Origin: an uncultured SAR116 cluster alpha proteobacterium
GTDB taxonomy: Bacteria; Pseudomonadota; Alphaproteobacteria; Puniceispirillales; Marisalimonadaceae
Reading direction: 5' to 3'
DNA: 64,000 bases
Assembly: GCA_902625215.1 (NCBI GenBank)
Contig: CACOAO010000012.1
Location: forward strand, 1 to 64,000
The translations under genes were made by a program, and so were the position numbers. The notes beneath the pieces are model-generated. The model worked only from the letters and a program-made list of their open reading frames with translations. It searched no databases and was not told the DNA's origin. Numbering within the stretch: position 1 is the first letter of the stretch; every line of letters begins with the position of its first letter. Shown here piece after piece: positions 1 through 8,687 of the stretch.

Positions 1-2
1 CT

Positions 3-554
3 AAGATAAGAGCTTCTAATCCTCCTATATTATCACCTGAGGAAACCACATCGATACGTTTAAAATATTATGAATATATAAGTGAGAAATTTTCAAAATA
101 TCCTGATGCAACCCCAGTTTGTGTAATCGAGGATCTTGATTGGCCAAATCCCACAGGATCATTTTGGGGGGAGGTTAATGTTGCATTACACAAAGGCTTG
201 GGACTAGCAGGAACAATAACAAGTGGATTACTTAGAGATCTAGACGCAATAGATAAAAGCTATCAGGTTTTAGCTAATGGGATTGGACCAAGCCATGCTT
301 ATGTACATGTTGTTGAATTTGAATCATCAGTTAATATTCACGGTCTTAACATAAATGATGGTGATATTATCCACGCAGATCAACACGGAGCAGTCATAAT
401 ACCAGACCAGGCACTTCCAATGATTCAAAAAGCTATAAATCATATGACTAAAAAGGAAAAACATCTTATTGAAGCGGCAAAAAAAGAAGATTTTAACATG
501 GAAAAACTAAAAGTAGCCTGGGAAAATGCTTCAAATGAAAAATGGGAGGGATAA
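3..554 (+). CDS. RraA-like protein (5' end outside window)
   Basis: The open frame runs in from before the window, so only the C-terminal 183 residues are visible. The segment GEVNVALHKGLGLAGTITSG followed by LLRDLDAI matches the core of the RraA / HMG-aldolase fold (usual form G-E-x-x-x-x-A-x-x-x-G-x-x-G-x-V-x-D-G-x-x-R-D). GDIIHADQHGAVIIP matches the later conserved GDxxxADxDGVxxxP block. Family members are RNase E inhibitors or divalent-metal aldolases acting on oxaloacetate-like or 4-hydroxy-4-methyl-2-oxoglutarate-like acids. In a catabolic setting the aldolase role is likelier than RNase E control, but the substrate cannot be told. It ends 3 bases before the next co-directional gene, so the two are probably one transcript. 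Confidence 0.75.
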   Translation, partial: KIRASNPPILSPEETTSIRLKYYEYISEKFSKYPDATPVCVIEDLDWPNPTGSFWGEVNVALHKGLGLAGTITSGLLRDLDAIDKSYQVLANGIGPSHAYVHVVEFESSVNIHGLNINDGDIIHADQHGAVIIPDQALPMIQKAINHMTKKEKHLIEAAKKEDFNMEKLKVAWENASNEKWEG

Positions 555-557
555 ATT

Positions 558-1373
558 TTGTTTGAAATTGATCAAAATGCAAGAAGACTTACACAAACAG
601 AAAAAGAGCAATATTTAAATGAAGGATATGTAACTGGCTTACCAGTTTTTTCTAAAAGCGCAATAAAGGATCTTCACAATTGGTATGATGAACTTAGTTC
701 AAAATTACCCTCTGACATTGACATCAATAAGACGAACATGTGGCATAAAGCTAGTAAAAAATTTCATGATTTATGTAGAACAAGTACTATTTTAGATTAT
801 GTTGAAGATTTATTGGGTCCTAATTTTGTTCAGTGGGGAGGTCAGTTTTTTAGTAAAGAGCCTAAAGACGGTTCAGTTGTTCCGTGGCATCAAGATGCGC
901 AATATTGGCCACTCAGTCCATCGAATGCTGTCACAGTATGGCTTGCAGTTTTTGATACAGACGAGGAAAATGGGGCTATGAAAGTAGTATCAGGAAGTCA
1001 TAAAATGGGACGATTTGTTCACAAAAAAAATTCTGCAAAAAATTTAGTTCTTGACCAAGAAGTATCTTTTGATCAATTAGATGAAACAAAAATAGTTTCA
1101 CTTAATTTAAAAGCTGGACAAATATCACTACATAACGACGCACTATTACATGGATCAGAAGCAAATAATTCAGATAGGAGAAGATGTGGAGTAACTATGA
1201 GATTTTCACCAACTAATGTTAAAGGTGATTTAAAGATATGGCCTTTTTTTGAAACACAACTTGCCAGAGGTGTTGATGAATTTAAGTTAAATCCTACAGC
1301 GCAAATACCGAGAGGAGAAGCCACACCTAAAAAAATGTTTTCATTTTCAAATGAATTTGAAAAAGAATGGTAA
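558..1373 (+). CDS. Phytanoyl-CoA dioxygenase (PhyH) family protein
   Basis: A 271-residue protein of the PhyH family of Fe(II)/2-oxoglutarate oxygenases, which hydroxylate acyl-CoAs, small acids or natural products. The iron-binding facial triad is visible: H111-x-D113 in VPWHQDAQYW and H198 in LHNDALLHGS. Arg215 in GVTMRF is placed to bind 2-oxoglutarate. The PGSH-like block is VVSGSHKMG. The start is TTG, directly after the purine-rich GGGAGG at the end of the upstream gene; no ATG lies near this N-terminus. It sits 3 bases after the RraA-like gene, suggesting a shared catabolic route. It converges on the signalling cluster, with 2 bases between stop codons. The substrate is unknown. Confidence 0.8.
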   Translation: MFEIDQNARRLTQTEKEQYLNEGYVTGLPVFSKSAIKDLHNWYDELSSKLPSDIDINKTNMWHKASKKFHDLCRTSTILDYVEDLLGPNFVQWGGQFFSKEPKDGSVVPWHQDAQYWPLSPSNAVTVWLAVFDTDEENGAMKVVSGSHKMGRFVHKKNSAKNLVLDQEVSFDQLDETKIVSLNLKAGQISLHNDALLHGSEANNSDRRRCGVTMRFSPTNVKGDLKIWPFFETQLARGVDEFKLNPTAQIPRGEATPKKMFSFSNEFEKEW

Positions 1374-1375
1374 CC

Positions 1376-2416
1376 TTAAACACACTCTAACATTTCAATG
1401 TCCTGACCACTTTTCAATCTTTTTAATCCAATTGATTTTACCTTGATATCATTCCTTGCAGTCATCCACGCATCACTAGAAATCAAGATTTGATTTGAAT
1501 CTGACATATCACATATATTGAACGCCATATTAACTGTTTTTCCTAAAATATCAAATTGAACTGTTTTTGTTCCAACTGTTCCTGCAACAAGAGACCCTGA
1601 GTGAATTCCTAAGTGAAGATCCCAGGGCATTGAAGACGTGTTTGCAATCTCTCGTAATTTGTAACAGCAGTCTACACACGATTTTACAGGAGAAATTGCA
1701 TGGGATGACAAACCAGCAACTGCAACAATAGCATCTCCAACAGTTTTAATTTTTTCTAACCCAAAATCCTCAAAAGCTTTTTCAAATTTTTCGACAAGAT
1801 CCTGTAATGTTTCGACTACTAATTCAGGATCATTTTTTTCGCAAAATGATGTAAATCCAACTAAATCACATATTAAAATTGCTACATCATCATATCTTCT
1901 AGACCTTACCTTTCCAGATGACTGCAATTCATTAGCTACAGAAGTAGGCATCACTGTTTTTAAAATTTGTTGAGACCGTTTTTTGTCTGTTTCGACTCTG
2001 TCCAAATAACTTTCTTCGGTATCTCTTAATCTTTTTTTCTCTAAGCTTGCTCCAACTCTTGCTTTAAGCAAAGTTCCATTAAAAGGTTTAGTTATGAAGT
2101 CGTCAGCACCATTTATAATGCATTCAGCTGCTGTTTCCACTTCATCAGAAGCTGTAACCATTATAACAGGAATAGATCTTTGTAGAGGGTCACCTTTCAA
2201 ATGTTTAAGAACCTCAAGACCACTCATATCTGGCATCATAAGATCTAAAAGTATTAAATCAAATTTGTTTTCTACAGCCATATCAAGAGCTAATTTGCCT
2301 CCCTCTGCTAAAAAGATATTTTTATAACCGTCCCTTTTTAACCTTCTTTCAAGGGTATATCTATTATCTTCAATATCATCAACAATTAGGATATTTGCGT
2401 CTTCTTTGTTAATCAT
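1376..2416 (-). CDS. Response regulator with class III nucleotide cyclase output
   Basis: This 346-residue protein is an N-terminal receiver domain (about 8-125), a helical linker (125-170) and a class III adenylate/guanylate cyclase domain (about 172-340). The receiver has the acidic pair D13/D14, phospho-acceptor D58 (LILLDLMMP), T88 and K110. The cyclase has both metal aspartates, D184 (CDLVGFT) and D228 (KTVGDA), and the purine-selecting pair K224 and D289, which predicts ATP as substrate. The transition-state arginine normally four residues after the conserved Asn is absent: N296-M-A-F-N300 stands where N-x-x-x-R is expected. It may be inactive, slow, or need a heterodimer partner. The start overlaps the upstream receiver gene by 8 bases, so the two are likely translationally coupled. 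It is the last gene of the signalling cassette. Confidence 0.9.
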   Translation of the reverse strand: MINKEDANILIVDDIEDNRYTLERRLKRDGYKNIFLAEGGKLALDMAVENKFDLILLDLMMPDMSGLEVLKHLKGDPLQRSIPVIMVTASDEVETAAECIINGADDFITKPFNGTLLKARVGASLEKKRLRDTEESYLDRVETDKKRSQQILKTVMPTSVANELQSSGKVRSRRYDDVAILICDLVGFTSFCEKNDPELVVETLQDLVEKFEKAFEDFGLEKIKTVGDAIVAVAGLSSHAISPVKSCVDCCYKLREIANTSSMPWDLHLGIHSGSLVAGTVGTKTVQFDILGKTVNMAFNICDMSDSNQILISSDAWMTARNDIKVKSIGLKRLKSGQDIEMLECV

Positions 2417-2783
2417 TTTTAATACCCAACTGCTCTGATATTTTAGATAATAACCTATTAATATCTACTGGTTTTGTATCATAATCATTACATCCACTAT
2501 CAAGTGCTCTTTGCTTATGTTCTTCCATCGCATGAGCTGATAGAGCAATTATTGGGATTGATTTAAGATCCTCGTTACTTTTAATATGTTTAGTAGCAGT
2601 CCATCCATCCATCTTAGGTAAACTTAAATCCATTAGGATAAGATCTGGTTTTTCTGTTGATGCCATCTCAACACCTTGCTCACCGTCTACAGCAATGATT
2701 ATATCAAAACCTTTTCTTTTTAATCGTCTGGATAACATATAAACATTATCCTCATTATCTTCTACGTACAAAATTTTTGTCAT
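2409..2783 (-). CDS. Single-domain response regulator (DivK/CheY-like)
   Basis: A 124-residue stand-alone receiver. It has acidic pocket E8/D9, phospho-acceptor D52 ([13 protein letters not shown]), S82 and K104 (DTKPVD). The LMDLSLPxMDGW pattern and SAHAM segment are typical of DivK-type receivers in alphaproteobacteria, which carry phosphoryl groups or regulate kinases rather than bind DNA. It overlaps the upstream hybrid kinase by 4 bases and the downstream receiver-cyclase by 8, so all three are likely made together. The simplest inference is that it relays phosphate within this cassette. The gene name divK is not assigned, because paralogues of this type are common. Confidence 0.9.
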   Translation of the reverse strand: MTKILYVEDNEDNVYMLSRRLKRKGFDIIIAVDGEQGVEMASTEKPDLILMDLSLPKMDGWTATKHIKSNEDLKSIPIIALSAHAMEEHKQRALDSGCNDYDTKPVDINRLLSKISEQLGIKND

Positions 2784-5700
2784 TTGTTACCTCCTTCTTT
2801 TGAAGAAGCTTTAATTACATTACTTACCTCACTTACAATTGATGACAGAGTATCTTCACTTTTTTCAAGAATTTTCTGAACTTCCCCAGATAAAAATGAT
2901 TTTTCCTCCTCACTTAAATCTGCACCAGTTAACACTAAAATTGGAATAGAATTTAGGTTAGTTTCTCTTATTGATTTTAAAAACTCAAAACCGTTCATGA
3001 TAGGCATCATCAAATCCAATAAAATTAAGTCAGGTTTGATTTCTTCCTTTTGTAAAAGTAACATCCCAACTTTTCCATTTTCAGCCTCCATAATTTCTAC
3101 ATTCTGTTTTTCCAAAATTTCTTTTATTGTAAATCGCAGACTTTCATCATCTTCAATAATACAAATTTTTAAATTCTCTTTATCACCTGTCAAATTTCTG
3201 ATTGATTTCATTAGATATTCTTTTTGAATTGGTTTTGATAAAAAATCTGCTGCTCCTAATGAAAAACCTTTGTTTTTTTCATCTAATATCGAAGCCATAA
3301 TTACCGGAATATTTGAAACTTCAGGATCAGCTTTTAAAGTACGTAATACTGACCAACCATCCATTTCCGGCATAAGAATATCTAGAGTAATTGCATCTGG
3401 TTTAAGTTCTCTTGCTAAACGAATTCCGTCCTTACCATTCGGACTAATAATTACCTGGTATCCTTCTTTAGAAAGTTGTCTTTTCATTAACTCACTTACA
3501 GTAGGATCGTCATCAATAATTAAAATTGTTTTTCCAGAACTATTTTCTAGAGAAATAACGTTTTCAATAAGAGAACCTGTTTCTTTATTTAAATTTTTAA
3601 CACCTTCAGACGCACCTATAAAATCTGCCAAGAATGTTGCAGTAAAGGTTGTGCCTTTTCCTAACTCACTATTTACTATAACATCGCCGCCCATAAGTTT
3701 TGCAAGCTGTTTTGAAATAGTAAGTCCTAAACCTGTGCCACCATATTTTCTTGTTGTTGAACTATCAGCTTGTACAAATGAATTAAATAATCTAGACATC
3801 TGCTCATCTGACATACCAATTCCAGTATCACTCACATCTATAGAAATTAAGTCACCACCGTCACGTAAAATTTTGTTTACCCCAACAGTTATTTTTCCTT
3901 TTTCAGTAAATTTACAAGCATTAGAAATTAAGTTTAAAACAACTTGTTTAACCCTTGTTTGATCAGCAGTGACAAAATCAATTTCTGTTTTATAATCAAT
4001 TATTAATTTGTTATCATTCTTTTGAGCTAATGGTAATGATGTTTTCATTACATCATCCAAAATTTGGTTTAACTCGAAAGTTTCATTAAATAATTCAACT
4101 CTTCCTGCTTCAATTTTTGATAAATCTAATACATCGTTTATTAGTGTTAAAAGATGTTTGCCTGCATTAAAAACTCTATCAAGCGGCTCTTCAAAATCGT
4201 CTAAGCCATCATCTGCTGCATCTTCTTTTAACATCTCTGTTAAACCTATTATAGCATTTAGAGGTGTTCTTAATTCATGACTCATGTTTGCAAGAAATTG
4301 ACTTTTAGTCTGGTTCGCAGCATCTGCTTTTTCTCTTGCTACATCTAATTCAGTAATTGTTTTGTTTAATTCTTCTTCGCGTTTTTTTAATTCAGTAATA
4401 TTTGTAAAAATTGTAAAAGTACTATTATCATCTAATCTTGAATAGGTAGCATTCCAAAATGAACCATCATAAAACTCTGGCACATTAATTGTTTTTGTAC
4501 CAGTGAACGATTTCCTATTTTTAAAAGCATTTGAATAGTAATTTTCTTTTTCTTCTTCATTTTTAAACTTCATAAAATTGTACTTTTTATGTCTTTCCAT
4601 TTGCTCTTTAAAGGTAAGTCCAGGACGATAATCTTTAATACCAGCTTTAAAATGAATGTTGTGCGCATATTTATTACACATAACTAATTTATCATTTTTA
4701 TCCCAAAGAGAAATCCCATGAGGCATACTATCAATTGCGTCTTGCAATCTTTTTTCAGCATCTAAAGCTTGTTTTTCTTTTTCTTTTAAATCGGTGATAT
4801 CATCCATAATTTGAGTATAATTACCATCTGAAAGCTTTGTGAAAAAACCAGCGTAAATATTTCCATTAGTGTATTTAGTTTCAAACCGATTTATTCCTTT
4901 TAATTTGTGTATGTCATTTTCACGTTTCTCTATAAATTCGCTTTGTGACATACCCTTCGGCACAACTAATTCACCACTTTTAATAATCGATTTTACGAGT
5001 TGTTTTCTTGTCACTCCATCTTTAAGATCAAAATCGTGTAAATTTTTCATATTTTTAATGGCTGTATTATTAGCGTGAATTAATTTATGATTTTTGTCCC
5101 ACAACATAAAAACATTTGGTATTTCGTCTACAGCATCAATAAGTTGTTGCATGTCTTTTTCTTTTCTTTTCATATCTGAAATATCAGTCCATACCTGAAG
5201 AAACCCTCCATCATCCAGTCTATTAGTAATTCCCAACATAGTAATATCATTTTCAAACATTGTTTCAAATTTTGTTTCTTTCTGAGCTTGAGAATATGAC
5301 TTTAACCTTTCTTTAAGCCATTCATTTGGTTTTACACCTTTTGGTGGAATTATTTTTTTGTTTTTAATAGAGTGACTAACCATTTCTTTTCTGGAGATCC
5401 CTGGTTTTAGATTAAAACCAAGATTTTTTTGAAAGTCTCTTGAGGCTTTATTTGCCATTATCAAATTGTCAGACTGATCCCAAAGATAAATTGAACTTGG
5501 TGTTAATTCAATTGCATCACTAAGTCGTTTCAACGATTTCTCTTGTTCTTTTATTTCAGTTACGTCAGTGTAAAATTGTAATGTACTACCATCAGGCAAA
5601 ACAGCAGTATTGACTAAATAACTATTTCCATCACCAAACAGATTCTCTAGGGTCCTCTGTTCAACCATAAACTTTGGATTATCAAATTCTTTTTGTCTTT

Positions 5701-7459
5701 TGTATAAATATTGTTTTTTGCTCATTCTATTTGGCAATTGAATATATCCCCGTGATATAGAATGTTTAATAATTTCAATTCTTGAGATACCTGATTTAAA
5801 TTGTATGCCATATTTTTTTTCTTTTGATTTCACAACTTTATTTGCCATAAGCAATCTGTGATTTTTATCCCATAATATTACTGGAGCTGGCATGTTATCT
5901 ACTGCATCACTGAGTTGCTTTAACGATTTTTCATTTTCTTTTAATTTTGTAATATCAGTAATAATTTGCAAAGTACCACCATCTGGTAGTCTTGAAGTAG
6001 ACACAAATTCGACACCACCATCATTAATAAAAGTTTCAAAAGATTCTTGACCTTTAAGAGCGTCAAATTTTTTAATCCTATTATCTATGAACTTTTTTGG
6101 AGTAATGCCTTTTGGTGGGTTAACAAGACCTTTTTTTAATACATTTTGTACCATTTTGATCCTTGAAGCTCCAGGGGACATATCAAAACCCCAAGACTTT
6201 TGTTTTTCTTTAGCAATTTTGTTCGCCATTACTAATTTGTGATTTTTATCCCATAACATTACACTATTTGGCAAAAAATCAATCGCTTCTACCAACTGTT
6301 TAAATTGATTTTCTCTTTGCTTTATTTCAGTAATGTTAGTAACAATTTGCAGCGTACCCCCATCTGGAAGTCTCTTAGAAATAGCCAATGAAGAATTTCC
6401 ACTTGAAAATTCTACCTCTCTTCTCTCTTCATCTACTAATTTATCAAATGATTTTTTTCGTTCTAATATAAAGTCTTTCGTAGATTGTCCTTTTTTTGGA
6501 AGAAAAACACCTTTTTTTACACCATTTTTAACCATCTCTAGCCTTGATGATCCAGGTCTTAAATCAAAACCAAGTTTTTTTTGATCATCTCTAGAACTTT
6601 TATTTGCTGTTATGAGGTTGTTATTTTTATCCCATAACATCAGAGTGTTTGGCATTACATCAATGGCGTCTGCTAGTTGTTTTAATTGTTCTTCTTTATT
6701 TTTTAAATCAGTGATTTCACTAAAAATACTTAAAAACGACCCATCATCTAATCTTTTATCAATTACATACCAGGTTTTACCATTCTCCAAAAAAACTTCC
6801 CTATAATTTGATTCAACTTTTTTTCTGTATTTTTTTCTTCTTTTGATTTCACTTTCTATTGTTTCTCCCTCAGGAATTTTAAATATTGAACTTGAAAGTT
6901 GTGCTCTTACCATGTCTTCATATGCTAAACCCTTTGTAAATTTACAATCTACATCCCATTGTTCGTGCAACTCATCAGCTTTTGCATTCGCAAAAATTAA
7001 TTTATCATTTTCATCCCAATATTGTATGATCAAAGGTACATTTTCTATGGCACTAGCCAACCTTTTTCTTTCAAGATCTTGTTCGATAATATCTGTAACA
7101 TTTGTCATTACAGTTAAAATATAACCAGATGGAGTTAGATTATCTCTAATCTGTAACCATCTTCCAGTTGGCCCTTTAATAACGTAATGTGATGCAACTT
7201 TTGTTGTTTTAACTTTTTCATAATTTACTATTCTTTGATTAATTTCGTCTTCTGGAAGAATTTTTAATTTTTTGAATTTTTTCATTCGGTCATATACATT
7301 TTCGCCTATTTCATAATTGACATTCAATCTGTTAAATCTTGTGAACATTGTTTTGTTTGCAAAACAAAGATTATCTTTTTGATCATACAGCAATATTCCT
7401 GTTTCATCGTTATCAAATGCTTCAATTAATACATTGGCAATATCTAAATCTTTAAGCAT
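2780..7459 (-). CDS. Giant soluble hybrid histidine kinase with eight PAS-like units and two receivers
   Basis: A 1559-residue sensor kinase with no membrane segment or signal peptide, so probably cytoplasmic. Residues 1 to about 1030 hold eight tandem PAS-like units (PAS_7-like) with a period near 127-132 residues. Each has a signature like [13 protein letters not shown] near its start and ends in TDITELK plus a helix. A short coiled coil leads to HisKA with phospho-acceptor H1061 ([11 protein letters not shown]). HATPase_c follows, with N box [10 protein letters not shown]1 DTGIGM and G2 YGGTGLGL. Receiver 1 has D1360 ([12 protein letters not shown]) and receiver 2 has D1482 (LILLDLMMP). 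There is no histidine phosphotransfer domain. Stop and start overlap the downstream receiver gene by 4 bases. An AAGGA lies about 10 bases before the ATG. The ligand of the PAS units is unknown. Confidence 0.93.
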   Translation of the reverse strand: MLKDLDIANVLIEAFDNDETGILLYDQKDNLCFANKTMFTRFNRLNVNYEIGENVYDRMKKFKKLKILPEDEINQRIVNYEKVKTTKVASHYVIKGPTGRWLQIRDNLTPSGYILTVMTNVTDIIEQDLERKRLASAIENVPLIIQYWDENDKLIFANAKADELHEQWDVDCKFTKGLAYEDMVRAQLSSSIFKIPEGETIESEIKRRKKYRKKVESNYREVFLENGKTWYVIDKRLDDGSFLSIFSEITDLKNKEEQLKQLADAIDVMPNTLMLWDKNNNLITANKSSRDDQKKLGFDLRPGSSRLEMVKNGVKKGVFLPKKGQSTKDFILERKKSFDKLVDEERREVEFSSGNSSLAISKRLPDGGTLQIVTNITEIKQRENQFKQLVEAIDFLPNSVMLWDKNHKLVMANKIAKEKQKSWGFDMSPGASRIKMVQNVLKKGLVNPPKGITPKKFIDNRIKKFDALKGQESFETFINDGGVEFVSTSRLPDGGTLQIITDITKLKENEKSLKQLSDAVDNMPAPVILWDKNHRLLMANKVVKSKEKKYGIQFKSGISRIEIIKHSISRGYIQLPNRMSKKQYLYKRQKEFDNPKFMVEQRTLENLFGDGNSYLVNTAVLPDGSTLQFYTDVTEIKEQEKSLKRLSDAIELTPSSIYLWDQSDNLIMANKASRDFQKNLGFNLKPGISRKEMVSHSIKNKKIIPPKGVKPNEWLKERLKSYSQAQKETKFETMFENDITMLGITNRLDDGGFLQVWTDISDMKRKEKDMQQLIDAVDEIPNVFMLWDKNHKLIHANNTAIKNMKNLHDFDLKDGVTRKQLVKSIIKSGELVVPKGMSQSEFIEKRENDIHKLKGINRFETKYTNGNIYAGFFTKLSDGNYTQIMDDITDLKEKEKQALDAEKRLQDAIDSMPHGISLWDKNDKLVMCNKYAHNIHFKAGIKDYRPGLTFKEQMERHKKYNFMKFKNEEEKENYYSNAFKNRKSFTGTKTINVPEFYDGSFWNATYSRLDDNSTFTIFTNITELKKREEELNKTITELDVAREKADAANQTKSQFLANMSHELRTPLNAIIGLTEMLKEDAADDGLDDFEEPLDRVFNAGKHLLTLINDVLDLSKIEAGRVELFNETFELNQILDDVMKTSLPLAQKNDNKLIIDYKTEIDFVTADQTRVKQVVLNLISNACKFTEKGKITVGVNKILRDGGDLISIDVSDTGIGMSDEQMSRLFNSFVQADSSTTRKYGGTGLGLTISKQLAKLMGGDVIVNSELGKGTTFTATFLADFIGASEGVKNLNKETGSLIENVISLENSSGKTILIIDDDPTVSELMKRQLSKEGYQVIISPNGKDGIRLARELKPDAITLDILMPEMDGWSVLRTLKADPEVSNIPVIMASILDEKNKGFSLGAADFLSKPIQKEYLMKSIRNLTGDKENLKICIIEDDESLRFTIKEILEKQNVEIMEAENGKVGMLLLQKEEIKPDLILLDLMMPIMNGFEFLKSIRETNLNSIPILVLTGADLSEEEKSFLSGEVQKILEKSEDTLSSIVSEVSNVIKASSKEGGNK
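4390..7430 (-). repeat. Tandem repeat array encoding eight PAS-like units
   Basis: Eight direct repeats of about 380-395 bases lie inside the hybrid kinase gene. On the plus strand they show as a recurring block resembling ATTTTTATCCCATAA (codons for LWDKN) near 4690, 5090, 5480, 5870, 6250, 6630 and 7015, with a more divergent copy near 7380. The middle units (3 to 7) are most alike, sharing LWDKN, ANK, PGxSR, PPKG and DGGTLQxxTDIT motifs, while the first, second and last differ more. This pattern suggests expansion of the centre by internal duplication. It is a protein-domain repeat, not a CRISPR array. Confidence 0.85.
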
Positions 7460-7477
7460 GTTGGAGGTCCTTTTATT

Positions 7478-7816
7478 TTACATTTTCTTTTCAACTGATC
7501 TCAATCTGTAAGATAAGGCTTTAAGACAACCTTTTACAAAAACATCTGAATTATTTACTCTTTTATCAAACTCGTCTTTTGTTATTGAAATAATTTCACT
7601 TTCAACCAAGCATCTAGCTGTAGCCATTCTAAGTTCGTTTTCTATAACTCCCATCTCTCCAAAAAGTTCATTCTCTTGAATTATAAAATTTGGTTTATTA
7701 GTTTCGTTTGTTGGTAGAAAAATCCCTACAGATCCCTTAACCAATAAGTACATTTTGTCGGGAAGTTCACCAACCTTGAATACACTTTGATTTTGATTAA
7801 ATTTAGTTTTTTCCAT
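7478..7816 (-). CDS. Stand-alone cyclic nucleotide-binding domain protein
   Basis: A 112-residue protein that is almost entirely one cNMP-binding (CRP-type) domain. The glycine turn VKGSVGIFL is at about 27-34. The phosphate-binding cassette is L-F-G-E-M-G-V-I-E-N-E-L-R-M-A-T-A at 51-67, with E54 (ribose contact) and R63 (phosphate contact) both kept. There is no DNA-binding, kinase or membrane domain, so it must act through a partner. The start shares one base with the stop of the upstream hydrolase gene (TAATG arrangement), and the gene ends 18 bases before the hybrid kinase. Between a hydrolase and a kinase-cyclase set, it probably senses the nucleotide made by a nearby cyclase. That role is inference. 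Confidence 0.85.
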   Translation of the reverse strand: MEKTKFNQNQSVFKVGELPDKMYLLVKGSVGIFLPTNETNKPNFIIQENELFGEMGVIENELRMATARCLVESEIISITKDEFDKRVNNSDVFVKGCLKALSYRLRSVEKKM

Positions 7817-8598
7817 TAAAAATCTATAACCTCATTTTCAGATGCAAATTTAACTTTATTATTAATAATTCTATTTTCTATATCTTTTAATTCTTTATCA
7901 TCTCTTGATGGTGAATGATGAGAAATAAGAAAGTTTTTAACATCAATTTTATCTGCTAAAGCAATACCCTGTTCAATACTAGAATGCCCCCAGCCTCTTT
8001 TTTCTGGTAACTCACTGTCTAAGAACATACCATCCCAGATGATAGTTTCTGAATGATCACAAAAATTAATTAATTTTTCTTCTTGAATACCTTCATATTC
8101 ATTATCTAATAGATAACAAAACTTTTTATTATCACTCTTAATACTATATCCAGAGCAATTTCCAGGATGATTTAGATCAATAGAATTTATATTTAAATCT
8201 TCAAAATCATTCACAACTTTTTCAAAATCCAGGAAATTAAATCTATTGATAATTTCAATAAAATTTACTGGGAAATAAGGATTACTAAAGTAAGAACTTA
8301 AATTGTTGTAGGTAACAGTTTTGTTAGAGTGAGCTGATGTTATAGTAATTTTTTTAGTTGTTTTAGTATCAAAATTATTAAAGGCTAGTCCTTGGATATG
8401 ATCATGATGGAAATGTGAAATAAACAATATAGTTTCAAGGTCGTTTGAAAAATTAACTTTTGAAAACCCAGAACCACAATCGAAAATCAGTTGATATTTT
8501 TGAGTTTTAATTTCTACACAAGGAGTGTTGCCGCCAAAAATTAAATTATTTTGACTTGGATTTGGTGTTGATCCTCTTACCCCATGATTAATAATCAT
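7816..8598 (-). CDS. Metallo-beta-lactamase-fold hydrolase
   Basis: A 260-residue MBL-fold protein without signal peptide. The dinuclear metal site is complete: H62-x-H64-x-D66-H67 (SHFHHDH), H144 (NHPGN), D165 (LLDNE) and H227/H228 (SHHSPSRDD), with the family block GWGHSS at 202-207. The N-terminus GVRGSTPNP and FGGNTPC is typical of the subgroup resembling RNase Z and cyclic-nucleotide phosphodiesterases. The gene directly precedes a lone cNMP-binding domain and is linked to two cyclases, so a cyclic-nucleotide phosphodiesterase role is plausible. The sequence does not prove this; another phosphodiester or thioester substrate is possible. It is the first gene of the five-gene signalling cassette. 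Confidence 0.82.
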   Translation of the reverse strand: MIINHGVRGSTPNPSQNNLIFGGNTPCVEIKTQKYQLIFDCGSGFSKVNFSNDLETILFISHFHHDHIQGLAFNNFDTKTTKKITITSAHSNKTVTYNNLSSYFSNPYFPVNFIEIINRFNFLDFEKVVNDFEDLNINSIDLNHPGNCSGYSIKSDNKKFCYLLDNEYEGIQEEKLINFCDHSETIIWDGMFLDSELPEKRGWGHSSIEQGIALADKIDVKNFLISHHSPSRDDKELKDIENRIINNKVKFASENEVIDF

Positions 8599-8687
8599 TC
8601 AAAACTCATCATCATTCATTAATGATAAAAAAAATCTTTATCATGTAAATATATTTTTTATTTTAGATGAAATTGATAAAAAAAAGA
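8599..8687 (-). promoter_or_regulatory. Gap with inverted repeat before the signalling cassette
   Basis: This 89-base A/T-rich gap lies between the acyl-CoA synthetase stop and the hydrolase start. It contains ATGATAAA at 8622-8629 and TTTATCAT at 8637-8644, an 8-bp inverted repeat around 7 bases. A second repeat, AATTGAT / ATCAATT, lies across the upstream stop codon (about 8671-8693). Neither has a GC stem, so an intrinsic terminator is unlikely. They could be an operator or a weak read-through structure. No clear -35/-10 pair was identified. Confidence 0.35.

Noticed and set aside
3270-3962. A 230-codon open frame opposite the hybrid kinase
   Set aside because: It lies wholly antisense to the HATPase and receiver region, whose motifs are clear, and its translation shows no family pattern.
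4390-7430. Regularly spaced repeats that could suggest a CRISPR array or satellite
   Set aside because: The period is about 380-395 bases, copies are divergent, and they translate as PAS-like domains in one long frame.
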